From Albugo candida (taxonomy: Eukaryota; Oomycota; Peronosporomycetes; Albuginales): a stretch of DNA of 64,000 nt. The notes under the pieces were generated by a model. That model had not been told where the DNA came from. It ran no database searches and was given only the letters and a program-made list of their open reading frames with translations. The DNA lies in assembly GCA_040437565.1 (NCBI GenBank), contig JBDOQK010000005.1, positions 372,001 through 436,000 on the forward strand, given 5' to 3'. The position numbers and the translations under genes are program-made. Below are positions 31,006 through 41,952 of the stretch, in pieces. Each line of letters begins with the position of its first letter. Positions within the stretch are counted from its first letter, which is position 1.

Positions 31006-32852
31006 ATGTGCAGCATGATCTCGGGACGATTCCCAATGACTCGCGAACACACCGTTTTGTTGTCTAAAGTACTGAATATACACCGGATTTGGTATTCCAA
31101 ATTAATTCCATCTCCGAAAACCACCGCACTCACAGATATGTTACGCGATCTAAAAGCAAGTGAGCATTATGATTTGATTGTTATTGGGAGTGGTCCAGCA
31201 GGTCAGAAATGCGCCATCGATAGCGCCAAACATGGTAAAAGCGTTGCAATAATCGATAAAAATGAAATGCATGGTGGTGTCTGCGTTCACACTGGCACAG
31301 TTCCCTCAAAGGTGCGTATTGATTATATATCTCTGCTTGATGAAGATCGCTTACATGCCAATCCTGCAAGACTTTTAGAGAGGCGATATTGCATCTGACA
31401 GCGCATCGGCATCGTAATTTTTACACCGGATTATCCTCACCGAAAAAACGGTTTGGAATTGAAGACATATTGACGCGTGTGCGAAAAGTTGAGAATGCAG
31501 AGACCGATATCACCCGGCATCAACTTGTTCGAAATAATGTGGAGCTTATAAATGGAACAGCAAGATTTCTTCCGGATCCTTCCAAAAAGATGGTAGCTTT
31601 ACTATCGAATAGCTCATTTGAGACAGCAACGGATGGAAATCGCCATTTTCGAGCTAATATTTGTCAACGGCAAGTTTTATTATCGATCTTCTGGATGACA
31701 TTAACCAAAGCTTTTGTAGAATTCTGACCGCTGACAAATTCCTGATCGCTGTGGGAACCCGACCTGCTCGTCGTGATGACATCGTGTTTGATGGACAGAT
31801 GATCTTCGATAGCGATCAAATTTTATGGGGTGGCGTCAAATCGGTACCAAAGCGATTGATCGTTGTCGGTGCAGGTGTGATCGGCATGGAATATGCGTCA
31901 ATGATGAGTATCATCCCTGGAGCGCAGGTAACTGTAATTGACGGCCGTAAAGAGATACTGGAAATGGCAGACAGAGAAGTCGTAGAAGCTTTGACATATG
32001 CCATGCGTCAGACGGGATCACGCTTCTATATGGAAGAGACGATCAAATGTGTTGAGCTATCCAACAAAGATGAAGTAATCATACATCTAAATAGCGGGAA
32101 AACTATTGTCGGCGATGGACTCCTTTATACTGTTGGACGACAAGGTAATACCGAGGGACTTGATTTATCAGCAATTGGTCTACAGACAGACAAGCGAGGG
32201 CTTATCAAAGTCAATGAAAATTTTCAAACTTCTGTTCCACACATGTAAACCCACGAATAACCACCGAGATCGAAAATGACATGATTCTTCGTTTCGTAGA
32301 TACGCGGCTGGAGATTGTACTGGTTTTCCCGCACTAGCCTCAACCTCAATGGAGCAAGGTCGCCTGGCTTCCGTCCACATGCGAACTTCCATGCCGACTA
32401 ATACTTCAGGCCATGCTGAACCAACCGACCCACAACACATGCGCACTCGTATGCGATCCGGTGATTTCTTTCCCTTTGGCATATACACTGTTCCAGAAAT
32501 ATCTATGGTGGGCAAAAATGAGTATCAGTTGACGAAAGAAGGAATCGCTTATGAAGTGGGTGTCGCCCGCTATGAAGAATTGGCAAAAGGCCAGATGCTA
32601 GGAGGTGTTCCGGGATTCCTTAAGATAATATTCTGCCCAACTACACTAAATATTTTGGGGGTTCACGCGATTGGAGAAGGCGCGACCGAGATAATTCACA
32701 TTGGTCAAGTGGTTATGTCAACTGGCGGAACACTAGAATACTTTCGGAATGCCGTGTTCAATTACCCTACCTTGGCGGAAGCTTACCGTGTTGCTGCTTT
32801 GCATGGGTTAAGTAAGGTTGAATGTCTACGATTCACACAGGCGGTGATGTAA
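31006..32852 (+). CDS. Soluble pyridine nucleotide transhydrogenase (Si-specific, STH/UdhA-type)
   Basis: FAD enzyme of the disulfide-reductase fold that exchanges hydride between NADH and NADPH. Motifs are the FAD Rossmann site YDLIVIGSGPAGQKCA, the active-site region GGVCVHTGTVPSK with one Cys and Thr where lipoamide dehydrogenases have the second Cys (typical of transhydrogenases), the NAD site LIVVGAGVIGMEYA, the second FAD contact YAAGDCTGFPALAS, and the dimerisation domain to the stop at 32852. Introns are 31312-31370, 31670-31719 and 32245-32299. The second starts with GCAAGT, a GC-AG intron. The spliced length is about 560 residues from ATG 31006. The ~50-residue N-terminal extension before the FAD site is basic (MTREHTVLLSKVLNIHRIWY), so organelle import is possible. 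Confidence 0.88.
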
Positions 32853-33033
32853 AAAGCTTCATGCGATCGCGCGTACTTATTCTCTTTGTTGCCTTTCTAT
32901 AAATAATTCCATAAGCTGAATTTTACCCAATCCGAGGATTTGATTGACTCGCCTTATTGCTTGCAACGGAAGAGAAAGTTGTCCTTCTCCTCGCTCGATT
33001 CGAGGTTTAGTGGGCATCATTCAGCAATATATA

Positions 33034-35005
33034 ATGCGAAATTCACCGAATTATCATGTGGAAGAAGGATGTAATGCAGCAGATAATGTCAACTCAAACA
33101 CATCGATCTCAACCACGTACGATACGTGGAACACGCCAAGCAATCAAGAAGGCAGCTCCAAAAGGTCAAGTTCACGAACAATGAAAGAAGAAGAGAGATC
33201 AATTTTGAATGGATCTTTCGATATGAACACACGCTTGGAAAAGTTCCCTCTTGACGGTCAGATTGCAGATGAGAATGAGGTGGAGAAGCAATCGCAGTTG
33301 GATGAGGAAGCTTTCGCTGATAATGATTTATCCAAAGACTTGATGCACGGGATTAATTCATTCTGGGCAATCATACTACCAATCACTATAACTATCACAG
33401 TAGCGAGGTACAAAAAATATGCAATTTGGGTGTCTGAGATGATAAAAGGTTTTTCTCAGCATTGTAGTGGTCAACTTTAGGAACGAAGATATGAAGGAGT
33501 CTATGAAGTATGTCCTTACATGAAAATGCAACTGGATAGGATGTTAAAATGATGCTGTGGCCACATAGGAGCTATTTGGTATACGGAGATGCTGAGCAGA
33601 ATTCTGGGTCGTCGATTTTCGGACGATCATTGATCAATGCCGTTGTACTAATAGGTGCAATTGCAATATTGACATTCGGAATGGTGCTCTTGTACAAATA
33701 CAATTGTACTAAGGTATATCTGTATTTAATACTAGAACGTGACTTATACCTAATACTCGAATGAGCAGTTCCTGGCAGGCTACATTATGTTTGCTGTAGT
33801 CTCAATATTAAGTTTTGTTGGTGGTCAGTTGATGGACACAATACTCCAAGCACAAAGTGGTTGGATTGTGGACTGGCCCTCATTCATCTTCATCATGGTC
33901 AATTTAGGCTTAGTGGGAGTGGTTGCAATTTTTTACCAAAAAGGTGTTCCGAAGGCGATCCAAGGGGCATATCTAGTACTTTCAAGTGTTATTCTTGCAT
34001 GGCAATTCTCAATGTGGCCCGAGGTATGTTCTCTATTATCGCGCTTGGATAATTTGACTAGGTATGTTTTTGAACAGTGGACGACTTGGATTTTCTGTTT
34101 TTCATTTGCATGCTACGATCTCTGTGCCGTGCTGACACCATGCGGTCCTTTGAAATGTTTGATCAATTTGATACAAGATAAACAGACACCCCTTCCCGGC
34201 CTACTTTATGAGGCTGATGTGGCGGATAGAGTACGACACAGTCTAACAGATCCTCATGTGGAAGATGGGCAACAACAATCATCGGCCAATGCAGCCAGAA
34301 AGCCAACTCGATCTCATTCTAATGCATCCTCCGAAGCTCAGCGTCCACCATTGACTGTGGAAGAATCCGATTTCTCGCCTTATCATTGCGACACCATGGA
34401 AAATCTTGTGCAATTGCTCAAGCTATTCTATCAGACCTTCAGCGCAAAGGATTTGTGGAAGGTTGATCAAGTTGCAGAAAAGTTTTTTGAATCGCAGGAT
34501 CGGTTATGGATGCTGATATATCATAAATATAATGTATGCTCTTGTGTCGTGGGGACCCTTTGTCCGGTACAAGAACGCGCAGAAGCGAAGAAGCGTTCGG
34601 AGAATGAAGTGCATGACGATAAGGAAGGTACATTACCGGCAAATCTTCCTCTTGGATTCCCACTGATGATCGGTCCGTTGTAGCGAACACCATCAAATTG
34701 GGCTTGGGAGACTTTATATTTTACAGCGTCTTGGTTGGACGTGCTGCCATTTACGATTTTTCGACCTTTGTGGTCTGCTTCCTCAGTGTGTTACTGGTAA
34801 GATATCGAAAACCGTTACCGAAGCTGATTGTTGATCTTCCTATATGTAGGGGCTGGGAGGTACATTATTCCTGCTTTCAGTTCTCCACAAAGCACTCCCG
34901 GCGTTACCAATTTCGATCTTTTTGGCGATTCTTGTGTACTTTTGGACACGTTACGTATACGTGGACTTTGGTGACTTTCTTTTTATGCGCGGTGTTTTAA
35001 TTTGA
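33034..35005 (+). CDS. Presenilin, gamma-secretase catalytic aspartyl protease
   Basis: Intramembrane aspartyl protease. After a hydrophilic, acidic N-terminal region the transmembrane helices begin at GINSFWAIILPITITI. The first catalytic Asp is in ACYDLCAVLTP, the second in IKLGLGDFIFYS, and the PALP motif is near the C-terminus (HKALPALPISIF); all three hallmarks are intact. A long hydrophilic loop lies between the catalytic helices, as in the family. Introns are 33408-33459, 33508-33568, 33714-33768, 34024-34077, 34628-34683 and 34797-34849. The fourth is 54 bp and open in frame, so its retention would not break the protein. The product is about 546 residues. The start at ATG 33034 is the first in the open frame. 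Confidence 0.93.
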
Positions 35006-35529
35006 GTTTCATCGTGAAGCCAATGCATTCTGGATAGGTTAGGGATATTCAATGTACTGATTAGATATAAGGTTACAATACTTAAGTTTTTTATCATCCA
35101 ATATGAGTCGAAATGTCGAAATGGGTGGGTATAAGTACGGTCTACTTTGACCCATACTCTCTAAATTTGATATCTGCGATTGCAAATTCGTGCCCGAAAA
35201 GTAGTGACGCGACGGAGAGCTAACTGTGCACGCAGCAAACTACACAAGATAAAGGTCGAATTTAGGTAAAATAGTGTATTGACCTGATCCACAGTCATAC
35301 CATGCGAATTTACAAGAGCTCATGAAGAATTAATCCCCTACGATAGAAATACTTCGAAGAAAGTCGACGAAAAGAGATCTGGAAGGCACGAGCAAAGCGA
35401 TAAGATTGGTTTCGTGATCAGAGTATTGGTTATGTCAGACGCGTCCAAACTAGGGTACTTGAAACATATTTCCTTACGGATACCTCAATATTTCAATAAA
35501 TTGCTAAATTTGATTGATTCTTTTCCCTC
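35006..35529. other. Spacer, no gene seen
   Basis: 524 bp between presenilin and the RRM gene (tandem, same strand). AT-rich, with no assignable frame. Confidence 0.6.
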
Positions 35530-37615
35530 ATGCCGTTTAGAAAAATATTTATTGGTGGCCTGTCTTATGAGACTACAGATGGTATCCTCAATGATGCTAT
35601 CATCGTGTGCTTCGTACACATAGAATCATGTTACTTGCGTCAATAGACAAGCTGAGGACTTATTTTGGCGCTTTCGGCTCAGTCACGGATGCAGTTGTCA
35701 TGAAGGATCCAATTTCTCGAAGATCCCGTGGATTTGGCTTCATTACATACGCGGATCCTGCATGTGTGGATAGAGCGTTGGCGCAACCGAGTCATGTATT
35801 AGATAGTCGACGTGTACGCTATACTTCTTTTCACTTCGCAAAATCTAAGCTGTGGTTAAATTTTCCAGGTTGAGGCAAAGCGTGCAGTTCCACGAGCAGA
35901 TAGTTCTCGTGAGGTCACCAGCACGACAATCAAGCCTACTGGCCCCATTGTACTCCCAACGCTTAATACTACTTCTGCGGGTGGAGGAGCGACAAAGAAA
36001 ATTTTCGTCGGCGGTCTTCACTATGAGACCAAAGATGGTATGTAAAGATTCCTTGCAGTAGAATACATTTTTATCGTCACATTCTGAGTAGCAGAATTCA
36101 AGAAATATTTTCAGAAGTACGGCAAAGTCGTATCAGCAGAAGTAATGTTCAATCGAGAAACCAACAAATCAAGAGGATTTGGCTTTGTGGTTTTTGAAAA
36201 TGAGCAAAGTGTGGACCTGATTCTGAATGAAAGAGACCATATGATTGACGGAAAATTGGTACCAAACTTTTCAATTTTTCATTCAGACGGTCTAACGAGC
36301 CACCGTGTTTGTCTGATAGGTTGAAGTGAAGCGTGCAGTTCCTCGGACAGATGTACCTCCTATCCGAGCGATCCCATCACGGGGAGCACCATCAAGCGGG
36401 ACGGGTTCTGTAGAAAGCAACGAAGATGCTAATGTGAACTTAGTGAAAAGTGCCTCAGGCACTACTAATGCGGTTGTGCAGCCAGCTACAATGATCAAGT
36501 CGAGCTCATCCTCAGTTCCAACAGCCAATTTATTACCAAATGGGATCCTTGGAGGATATGCTGCAGCAGTTCGGTATGGTGGCCGCGGAATACCTCGAGA
36601 TTCACATTCAGCATCCTTTCTCAGTCCGACCTCTGTGTCGGCGCTTGAAGGAGGAGAATTTCTAGAGCCTTCTTCGATTGTTTCATCACCTCATCAACCC
36701 TCAACGAGTCAGTTATCTTCGAATTTCTCTCTAGGTGGTGTAGCTGAAGCTCTCAATAGCCTCAATATCAAGGAAGAAACCTCACCGCGGACGTCCAAAG
36801 CATCCTCTGATGAGTCTTGCGACAAATTGCCTGAGTCGTATTCTAATGAATCCGTGTTTGAGGGATTCAAGAACTCGTTACCTTCCTCCCTTTCCACGCA
36901 ATGGCACATCCCATCCAGCGTAGCTCCTTCGGTTCGATCACCACCACCAGCCAATGGGCACTTGGGTTCAAATGACTTGGAGCAACCTTCGTTTTTGAAT
37001 TCAGGATTATCAGATAGTAACAGTCATTTCCCATGGCAATCATCGTCATGGCAGCACGCATCCTGGGGCGTGATACCTCCAGCTCCATCCGACGATCAAA
37101 TCGACCCTCAAAATCCTCGATCTCCATCCACAGCATTACCTTCTATCGGTAACCCTCCTAATACAACTACATCATCGCTTTTCTCCATGTTTTCTTCGAC
37201 CGCGGACGTATGGCCTCGATCGCAGCAGCTTGGAGATGCGAATGGAAGTTCCGATTGTGCGGGTTTCGGTGGAATGATGGGAATGAATTTGAACCTTGAT
37301 TCTACCAGTAGTACGTTTGAAGAGAGCTTGGGTATCGGCGCAAAATTGGCCACGAATCCTTTGGCTTCCCCTGCATTATCCGGTATATTCTCTCAAGATT
37401 CGTCTGATGTAGAAGTTCGGTCAAATGGAGCGCTTTCAAACTTGGACAATATGATAGGAAGAAGTTTATGCACCCAGGAAGGTAACTCAGGGTCGAGGAT
37501 GTCAAAGCAGTTTTATTATATGGATCAGGATCGCAGTCGCGGCTCGAGCTCTAGTTTAGGAACAAAGTTGCAGGAGTCGGCGCCATTCTCGTTTCAGGAT
37601 GAGCATTCTAGGTAA
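35530..37615 (+). CDS. Two-RRM RNA-binding protein (Musashi/DAZAP1/HRP1-like)
   Basis: Tandem RRMs with the hnRNP A/Musashi/DAZAP1 signature. RRM1 has RNP2 KIFIGGLSYETTD and RNP1 SRGFGFITY; RRM2 has KIFVGGLHYETKD and KSRGFGFVVF. Each RRM is followed by the VE(A/V)KRAVPR linker seen in this family. The remaining ~430 residues are serine-, proline- and asparagine-rich low complexity, likely disordered. Introns are 35582-35646, 35814-35868, 36038-36094 and 36259-36319. They sit at the same two relative positions in both RRMs, suggesting internal duplication of an intron-bearing RRM. The start ATG is at 35530, the length about 615 residues. A role in mRNA processing, localisation or translation is inferred from the family. 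Confidence 0.9.
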
Positions 37616-37807
37616 AGAACACCTAAAATAAGGACGGCTCTAGAAACTTTTCAACTTCCGATAACGATACCAATCGAAAGCTTTTAACCAATTGAACCTG
37701 ATCATTCGCTATGTTCTTACTGTATTTTATCCAATCTATGAAGCAATAACACACGGTATGATCCAATGGGTTGAAAGACAAAAAAATCGCAATAAATTCT
37801 TGGAAAA

Positions 37808-40442
37808 ATGGATGAAGCTTCGAGTCGCAATGAGAATTACTTGCGTCGTACATTTTGCCAGATTCCTTTCTCTAAAATCAAGAGAAATGCAGAAAGAAGT
37901 GATTTGTGTCTCGATAAACTAATAACCTTTTTGGAGCATAAAGCAAAAGCGGATCGGCTTGCCAACGAAGAATTAGGAAATTTGCTCCATCCTAATGAGA
38001 CATCACCGGATTCAAAGCTGGAGGAATTTGAGGAATATGGTACAAGTATCAGAAAAGCAATCATTGAATTAAAATCGTATGTCGAAATGAACTGTTATCA
38101 GCATTTGCTGCTTGCCAAAGTACTTGAAGATCAGGTTGCGCTACCTCTTCGAAAACTGCAAGATCATGCAAAGTCGTACAGGAAGACACTTCAGCGTGAA
38201 ATCGCAAGCGTGAGTGAAAATTACACCGAATCTTATCGAGTAATGATGCAGGTAGCAATACGTTTGATACTTGGGGGAAGTGTACTTGCTGGATGACATA
38301 CGACTCTTAGGCGAATGAAGAGATGGGAAGAATCGAGAGAGAATTACACGAAGCGATAGATCGTCAACAGAAAGCGTTCAACGTATGTCTCACTTAATTT
38401 TTCCGGTTTAATTCGGTAATGGTGCCTGTAATAGTGCGGAGGGATTCCAGCATTTGAGTTGCAAAGGTTAGCAATGCGGGTTTCCAAGTGTAAAGAAATG
38501 CATGAAATAGCAAAATCAGAACACTTGCAGTATAAAAGAGCATTGTTCGGCCGTATTGTCGCCAGAGATGAGATGGGAATGNNNNNNNNNNNNNNNNNNN
38601 NNNNNNNNNNNNNNNNNNNNNNNNNNNNNNNNNNNNNNNNNNNNNNNNNNNNNNNNNNNNNNNNNNNNNNNNNNNNNNNNNAAGTCGTACAGGAAGACAC
38701 TTCAGCGTGAAATCGCAAGCGTGAGTGAAAATTACACCGAATCTTATCGAGTAATGATGCAGGTAGCAATACGTTTGATACTTGGGGGAAGTGTACTTGC
38801 TGGATGACATACGACTCTTAGGCGAATGAAGAGATGGGAAGAATCGAGAGAGAATTACACGAAGCGATAGATCGTCAACAGAAAGCGTTCAACGTATGTC
38901 TCACTTAATTTTTCCGGTTTAATTCGGTAATGGTGCCTGTAATAGTGCGGAGGGATTCCAGCATTTGAGTTGCAAAGGTTAGCAATGCGGGTTTCCAAGT
39001 GTAAAGAAATGCATGAAATAGCAAAATCAGAACACTTGCAGTATAAAAGAGCATTGTTCGGCCGTATTGTCGCCAGAGATGAGATGGGAATGGCAGTAGC
39101 GGTGGCATATCAAAGGAATGAGGAAGAGAGAATGGATCAAATAAAATCGAGCTTGGAGCGATTTGTTCATGTAGAAACAGAACGCATGAAAGCTGCTCAG
39201 GTGCAACTTGAGTCACTAAAAATTCATGTTGAGAACATCAATCAGGATGAGGATATTCAACTTCTGATACATGTACTTCAAGCTTAGGCTCATCAAGTCA
39301 AATCTACATACTGAGCATGGCGTTTCATGTGTTATGTAGAACCATTCCAATCCAGATAATATGCATTTCCAAGGGAGAGCCTTGTCGATTCTGGATTGGA
39401 AGCGACTTCGAAAACAGACAGATTCCGACGAAGATTCCAATTCGGATGATGAAAGCATCGGAAAGACCAATGAAGAATGCTGTAAAGAAAACGATATCAG
39501 CGATTTTGCTGTTTCAGAGGAAGAAGCAAGAAAAAAACATCAGACCCCTACGTCTGTGAATCCCGTTGCGATGGGTGAAGCCTTGAGATCTTTTTTCGAA
39601 GCCAACCCGCCAGATTTGGAGCAAGCTTGCTCTACTATTGAAGCCATGTGCATGCGGAAGCGTGGTCGTACTAGCTTTGTCAAATGCTTGAGTCATCAGC
39701 GAGGCTTTGAGACGAGGATAAAAACGGAGCATGCGTTTGATGCAATGGTGAGATGCTTCAACGCTTTTTTACAAAGATGCATGCATCAAAATCATGTTCG
39801 AGCAGCTAAAACAGCGATTATCCTTGCTGAGACGTTTTATATTGCCAAGCAAGATCTCTTGAGTGCAAACATGGAAGGGATGACAAGCTCGATGGATTCT
39901 GTCCAAGTATCTGATGCAGCCGCTTCCCGCTCGGAACCTGTGGAATCTCCCCGTATCAATCGAGTATATCTTCAGGTCAAAATCAAGCAGCATCCTATTT
40001 GGAAAAGTCCAAAGGTAAAAGCGCTCGACTTTCTTGCTACCTCTCGATCTTCTCACATGACGATCATAGTTTTGGGAGAAAGCCTTATTACTCGCGATCG
40101 GAGAAGAACTGCAACGATCATCTCCGTCCATTCCCTGGGAGTGTCTCCCAAGCGGCATCCCGAAAAGTGAAAGTATGTTGTGCTCTGTTTTCGAATAAAA
40201 TCTCACCCAATACATCGATCCCAATTTTAGATGTGTATACCCGGGAAGAAGCTGTTTCTCACGTCCATAATATCATATTCGGGCAACTTGGCTCTTTCAC
40301 ATTGAGCATGCTGGAATTCGGTGTTCCCTTGGCCCAAATCGAGTCGTTTATTGAGACAATGTGCGATGCAAACGAGCTAACCGAAGAACAGCGTTTTCAG
40401 TTGCGCAAAAGCTTAAGAGAAATTAGAATCGCTTTACAATAA
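37808..40442 (+). CDS. F-BAR protein with KIAA0513/SBF2-like C-terminal domain
   Basis: The N-terminal ~275 residues are a charged helical F-BAR-like membrane-curvature module (SDLCLDKLITFLEHKAKAD, YGTSIRKAIIELKSYVEMN, LEDQVALPLRKLQDHAKSY). A linker with an acidic serine-rich segment follows (TDSDEDSNSDDES). The C-terminal domain resembles the SBF2 region of MTMR5/13 and KIAA0513: LQVKIKQHPIWKSPKFWEKAL, then IIFGQLGSFTLSMLEFGVP and FIETMCDANELTEEQR. Introns are 38252-38310, 38383-38458, 39273-39339, 40015-40069 and 40173-40230. The gap at 38582-38681 repeats 38171-38581 as 38682-39092, including two introns; collapsing it gives about 602 residues. The thiolase gene converges with 28 bp between stops. 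Confidence 0.78.
38582..38681. other. 100-N gap with duplicated flanks (411 bp)
   Basis: Left flank 38171-38581 equals right flank 38682-39092. This is the largest assembly duplication in the window, and it doubles two introns of the F-BAR gene. Confidence 0.9.
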
Positions 40443-40470
40443 CAGATATCCAACTTTCGAGGATACTATC

Positions 40471-41885
40471 TCAATTCAGAAGCTCGATGATCATGGCTCC
40501 GGCTCCACCGCCTCCATTACAGATGGAAGCACATCCAATCGTTGCATCCTTTTGTCGCAATATATGGATCAGTGATCCAACAACACGAACACCCGACATG
40601 CCAATCGGATGGCCGATAGCAACAGCACCGCCATTTACATTCACTCGACTATGATCAAGATCCATTAACCTCATGTTAGCTAATGGAACTACTGAGAAAG
40701 CTTCATTTATTTCGTGATATTCGATATCGTCCAGCTGCAAGCCAGCTCGATGAAGAGCCACAGGAATGGCTTTCGACGGCGCAATCGTGAATTCATCGGG
40801 CTTTTGGGCAGCATCACCGAATCCAAGAATTCTCGCAAGTGGCTTCAAATTCATTTCTCTAGCTTTATGAGCCGACATGAGGACCATTGATGCGGCACCA
40901 TCGTTCAAAGGTGACGCATTCGCTGCTGTTACCGTGCCATCTTTCGTAAAAGCTGGTCGTAGCTTTGGAATTCTTTCAGGATTGGTATTGAAAGGCTCTT
41001 CGTCTCTAGCATAAACTTTTGGATCGCCTTTACGCTGTGAAATTGAAACTGGAACGATCTCAGCGTCGAATAATCCCTGCTCATTGGCTTTGATTGCCCT
41101 CGCATAAGACTCAATAGCATAAGCATCTTGATCCTCACGACTAAAGTTAAAGTTTCTCGCGCAAATTTCTCCACAAATTCCCTGCAAAAAAATAAGAATA
41201 ACGAGATTGCATGCTCCGATCGACATTTTGTACCATGTGTTGATTGTCGTAAGGATCCCACAGTCCATCATGAATGACCCCATCGATGAGCTGAGAATAT
41301 AAAATATAAGCTCGAGTATATTGCAATAAAAATACGTGGCACCTGGCCGTTCCCCAAACGATAACCTCGACGAGCTTTTGCCAAATAAAATGGAACATTT
41401 GACATGCTTTCAAAACCGCCGGCAAGAACTACTTCTTGTGAGCCACACTGGATAGTTTGTGCCGAAATGGCAATAGCTTTCATTCCAGAAGCGCATACTT
41501 TATTGATCGTGGTGCACGGAATTCGCTCTGGGAAGTTAGCCTTAAGAATCGATTGACGTGCAGGAGCTTGACCGATGCCCGCGCTAACAACGTTTCCGAT
41601 AAAAGCCTCCTGAATATCGTTTGGTGAGATTCCTGCTCGTTTCACAGATTCTCTGTTCGCGATGACACCAAGTTCCGGCCCAGAAAGATCTTGGAAAGCT
41701 CCATTAAGCGTTCCGATTGGTGTGCGCGCGTAGCTGACAATCACGACGTCCTACACCAAGCGTGATGATAATCATTTTATTATAGACAGCGTAAGTACCT
41801 TTTCATTTCTGATTCTGGTCGAGAGGGCTCTACAGACATGCGAACATTTGCCCGAGGAGTAAACTTGCTTTAGGATCTTGAACAT
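40471..41885 (-). CDS. ACAT1: Acetyl-CoA acetyltransferase, mitochondrial (thiolase)
   Basis: Biosynthetic/degradative thiolase acting on acetoacetyl-CoA. The first exon (ATG 41885, [20 protein letters not shown]) looks like a mitochondrial presequence. The core begins [19 protein letters not shown]. Catalytic residues are present: the nucleophile Cys in [10 protein letters not shown], His in [12 protein letters not shown], the NEAFSV motif, and the second Cys in SICNGGGGA. Introns are 41751-41798, 41291-41342 and 41182-41233. Spliced length is about 420 residues, normal for ACAT1. It is divergent from PEX12 with 67 bp between ATGs. A role in branched-chain amino acid and ketone-body metabolism or beta-oxidation is inferred from the family. 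Confidence 0.94.
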
Positions 41886-41952
41886 GTTCTTAACCGTTGA
41901 GTGAAGGTAAATTAATGTATGAATGTGACGCGAATGTTGTGCCGCCTGGAAT
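41886..41952. promoter_or_regulatory. 67-bp divergent promoter region (ACAT1 / PEX12)
   Basis: The facing ATGs are at 41885 (minus) and 41953 (plus). No clear core element is seen. Sharing a promoter could link a thiolase with a peroxisome-biogenesis gene. Confidence 0.4.

Noticed and set aside
32944-33033. Upstream TTG-initiated extension of presenilin
   Set aside because: No ATG in that segment and no conservation; the first ATG is at 33034.
34024-34077. 18 extra presenilin codons instead of an intron
   Set aside because: The stretch is open in frame, but it has GT-AG borders and interrupts the conserved WPE-WT junction before the catalytic YD helix. I treat it as an intron.
38171-39092. 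Apparent internal repeat of the F-BAR region, including two introns
   Set aside because: The same gap-flank artefact. Collapsing it restores a continuous F-BAR frame.
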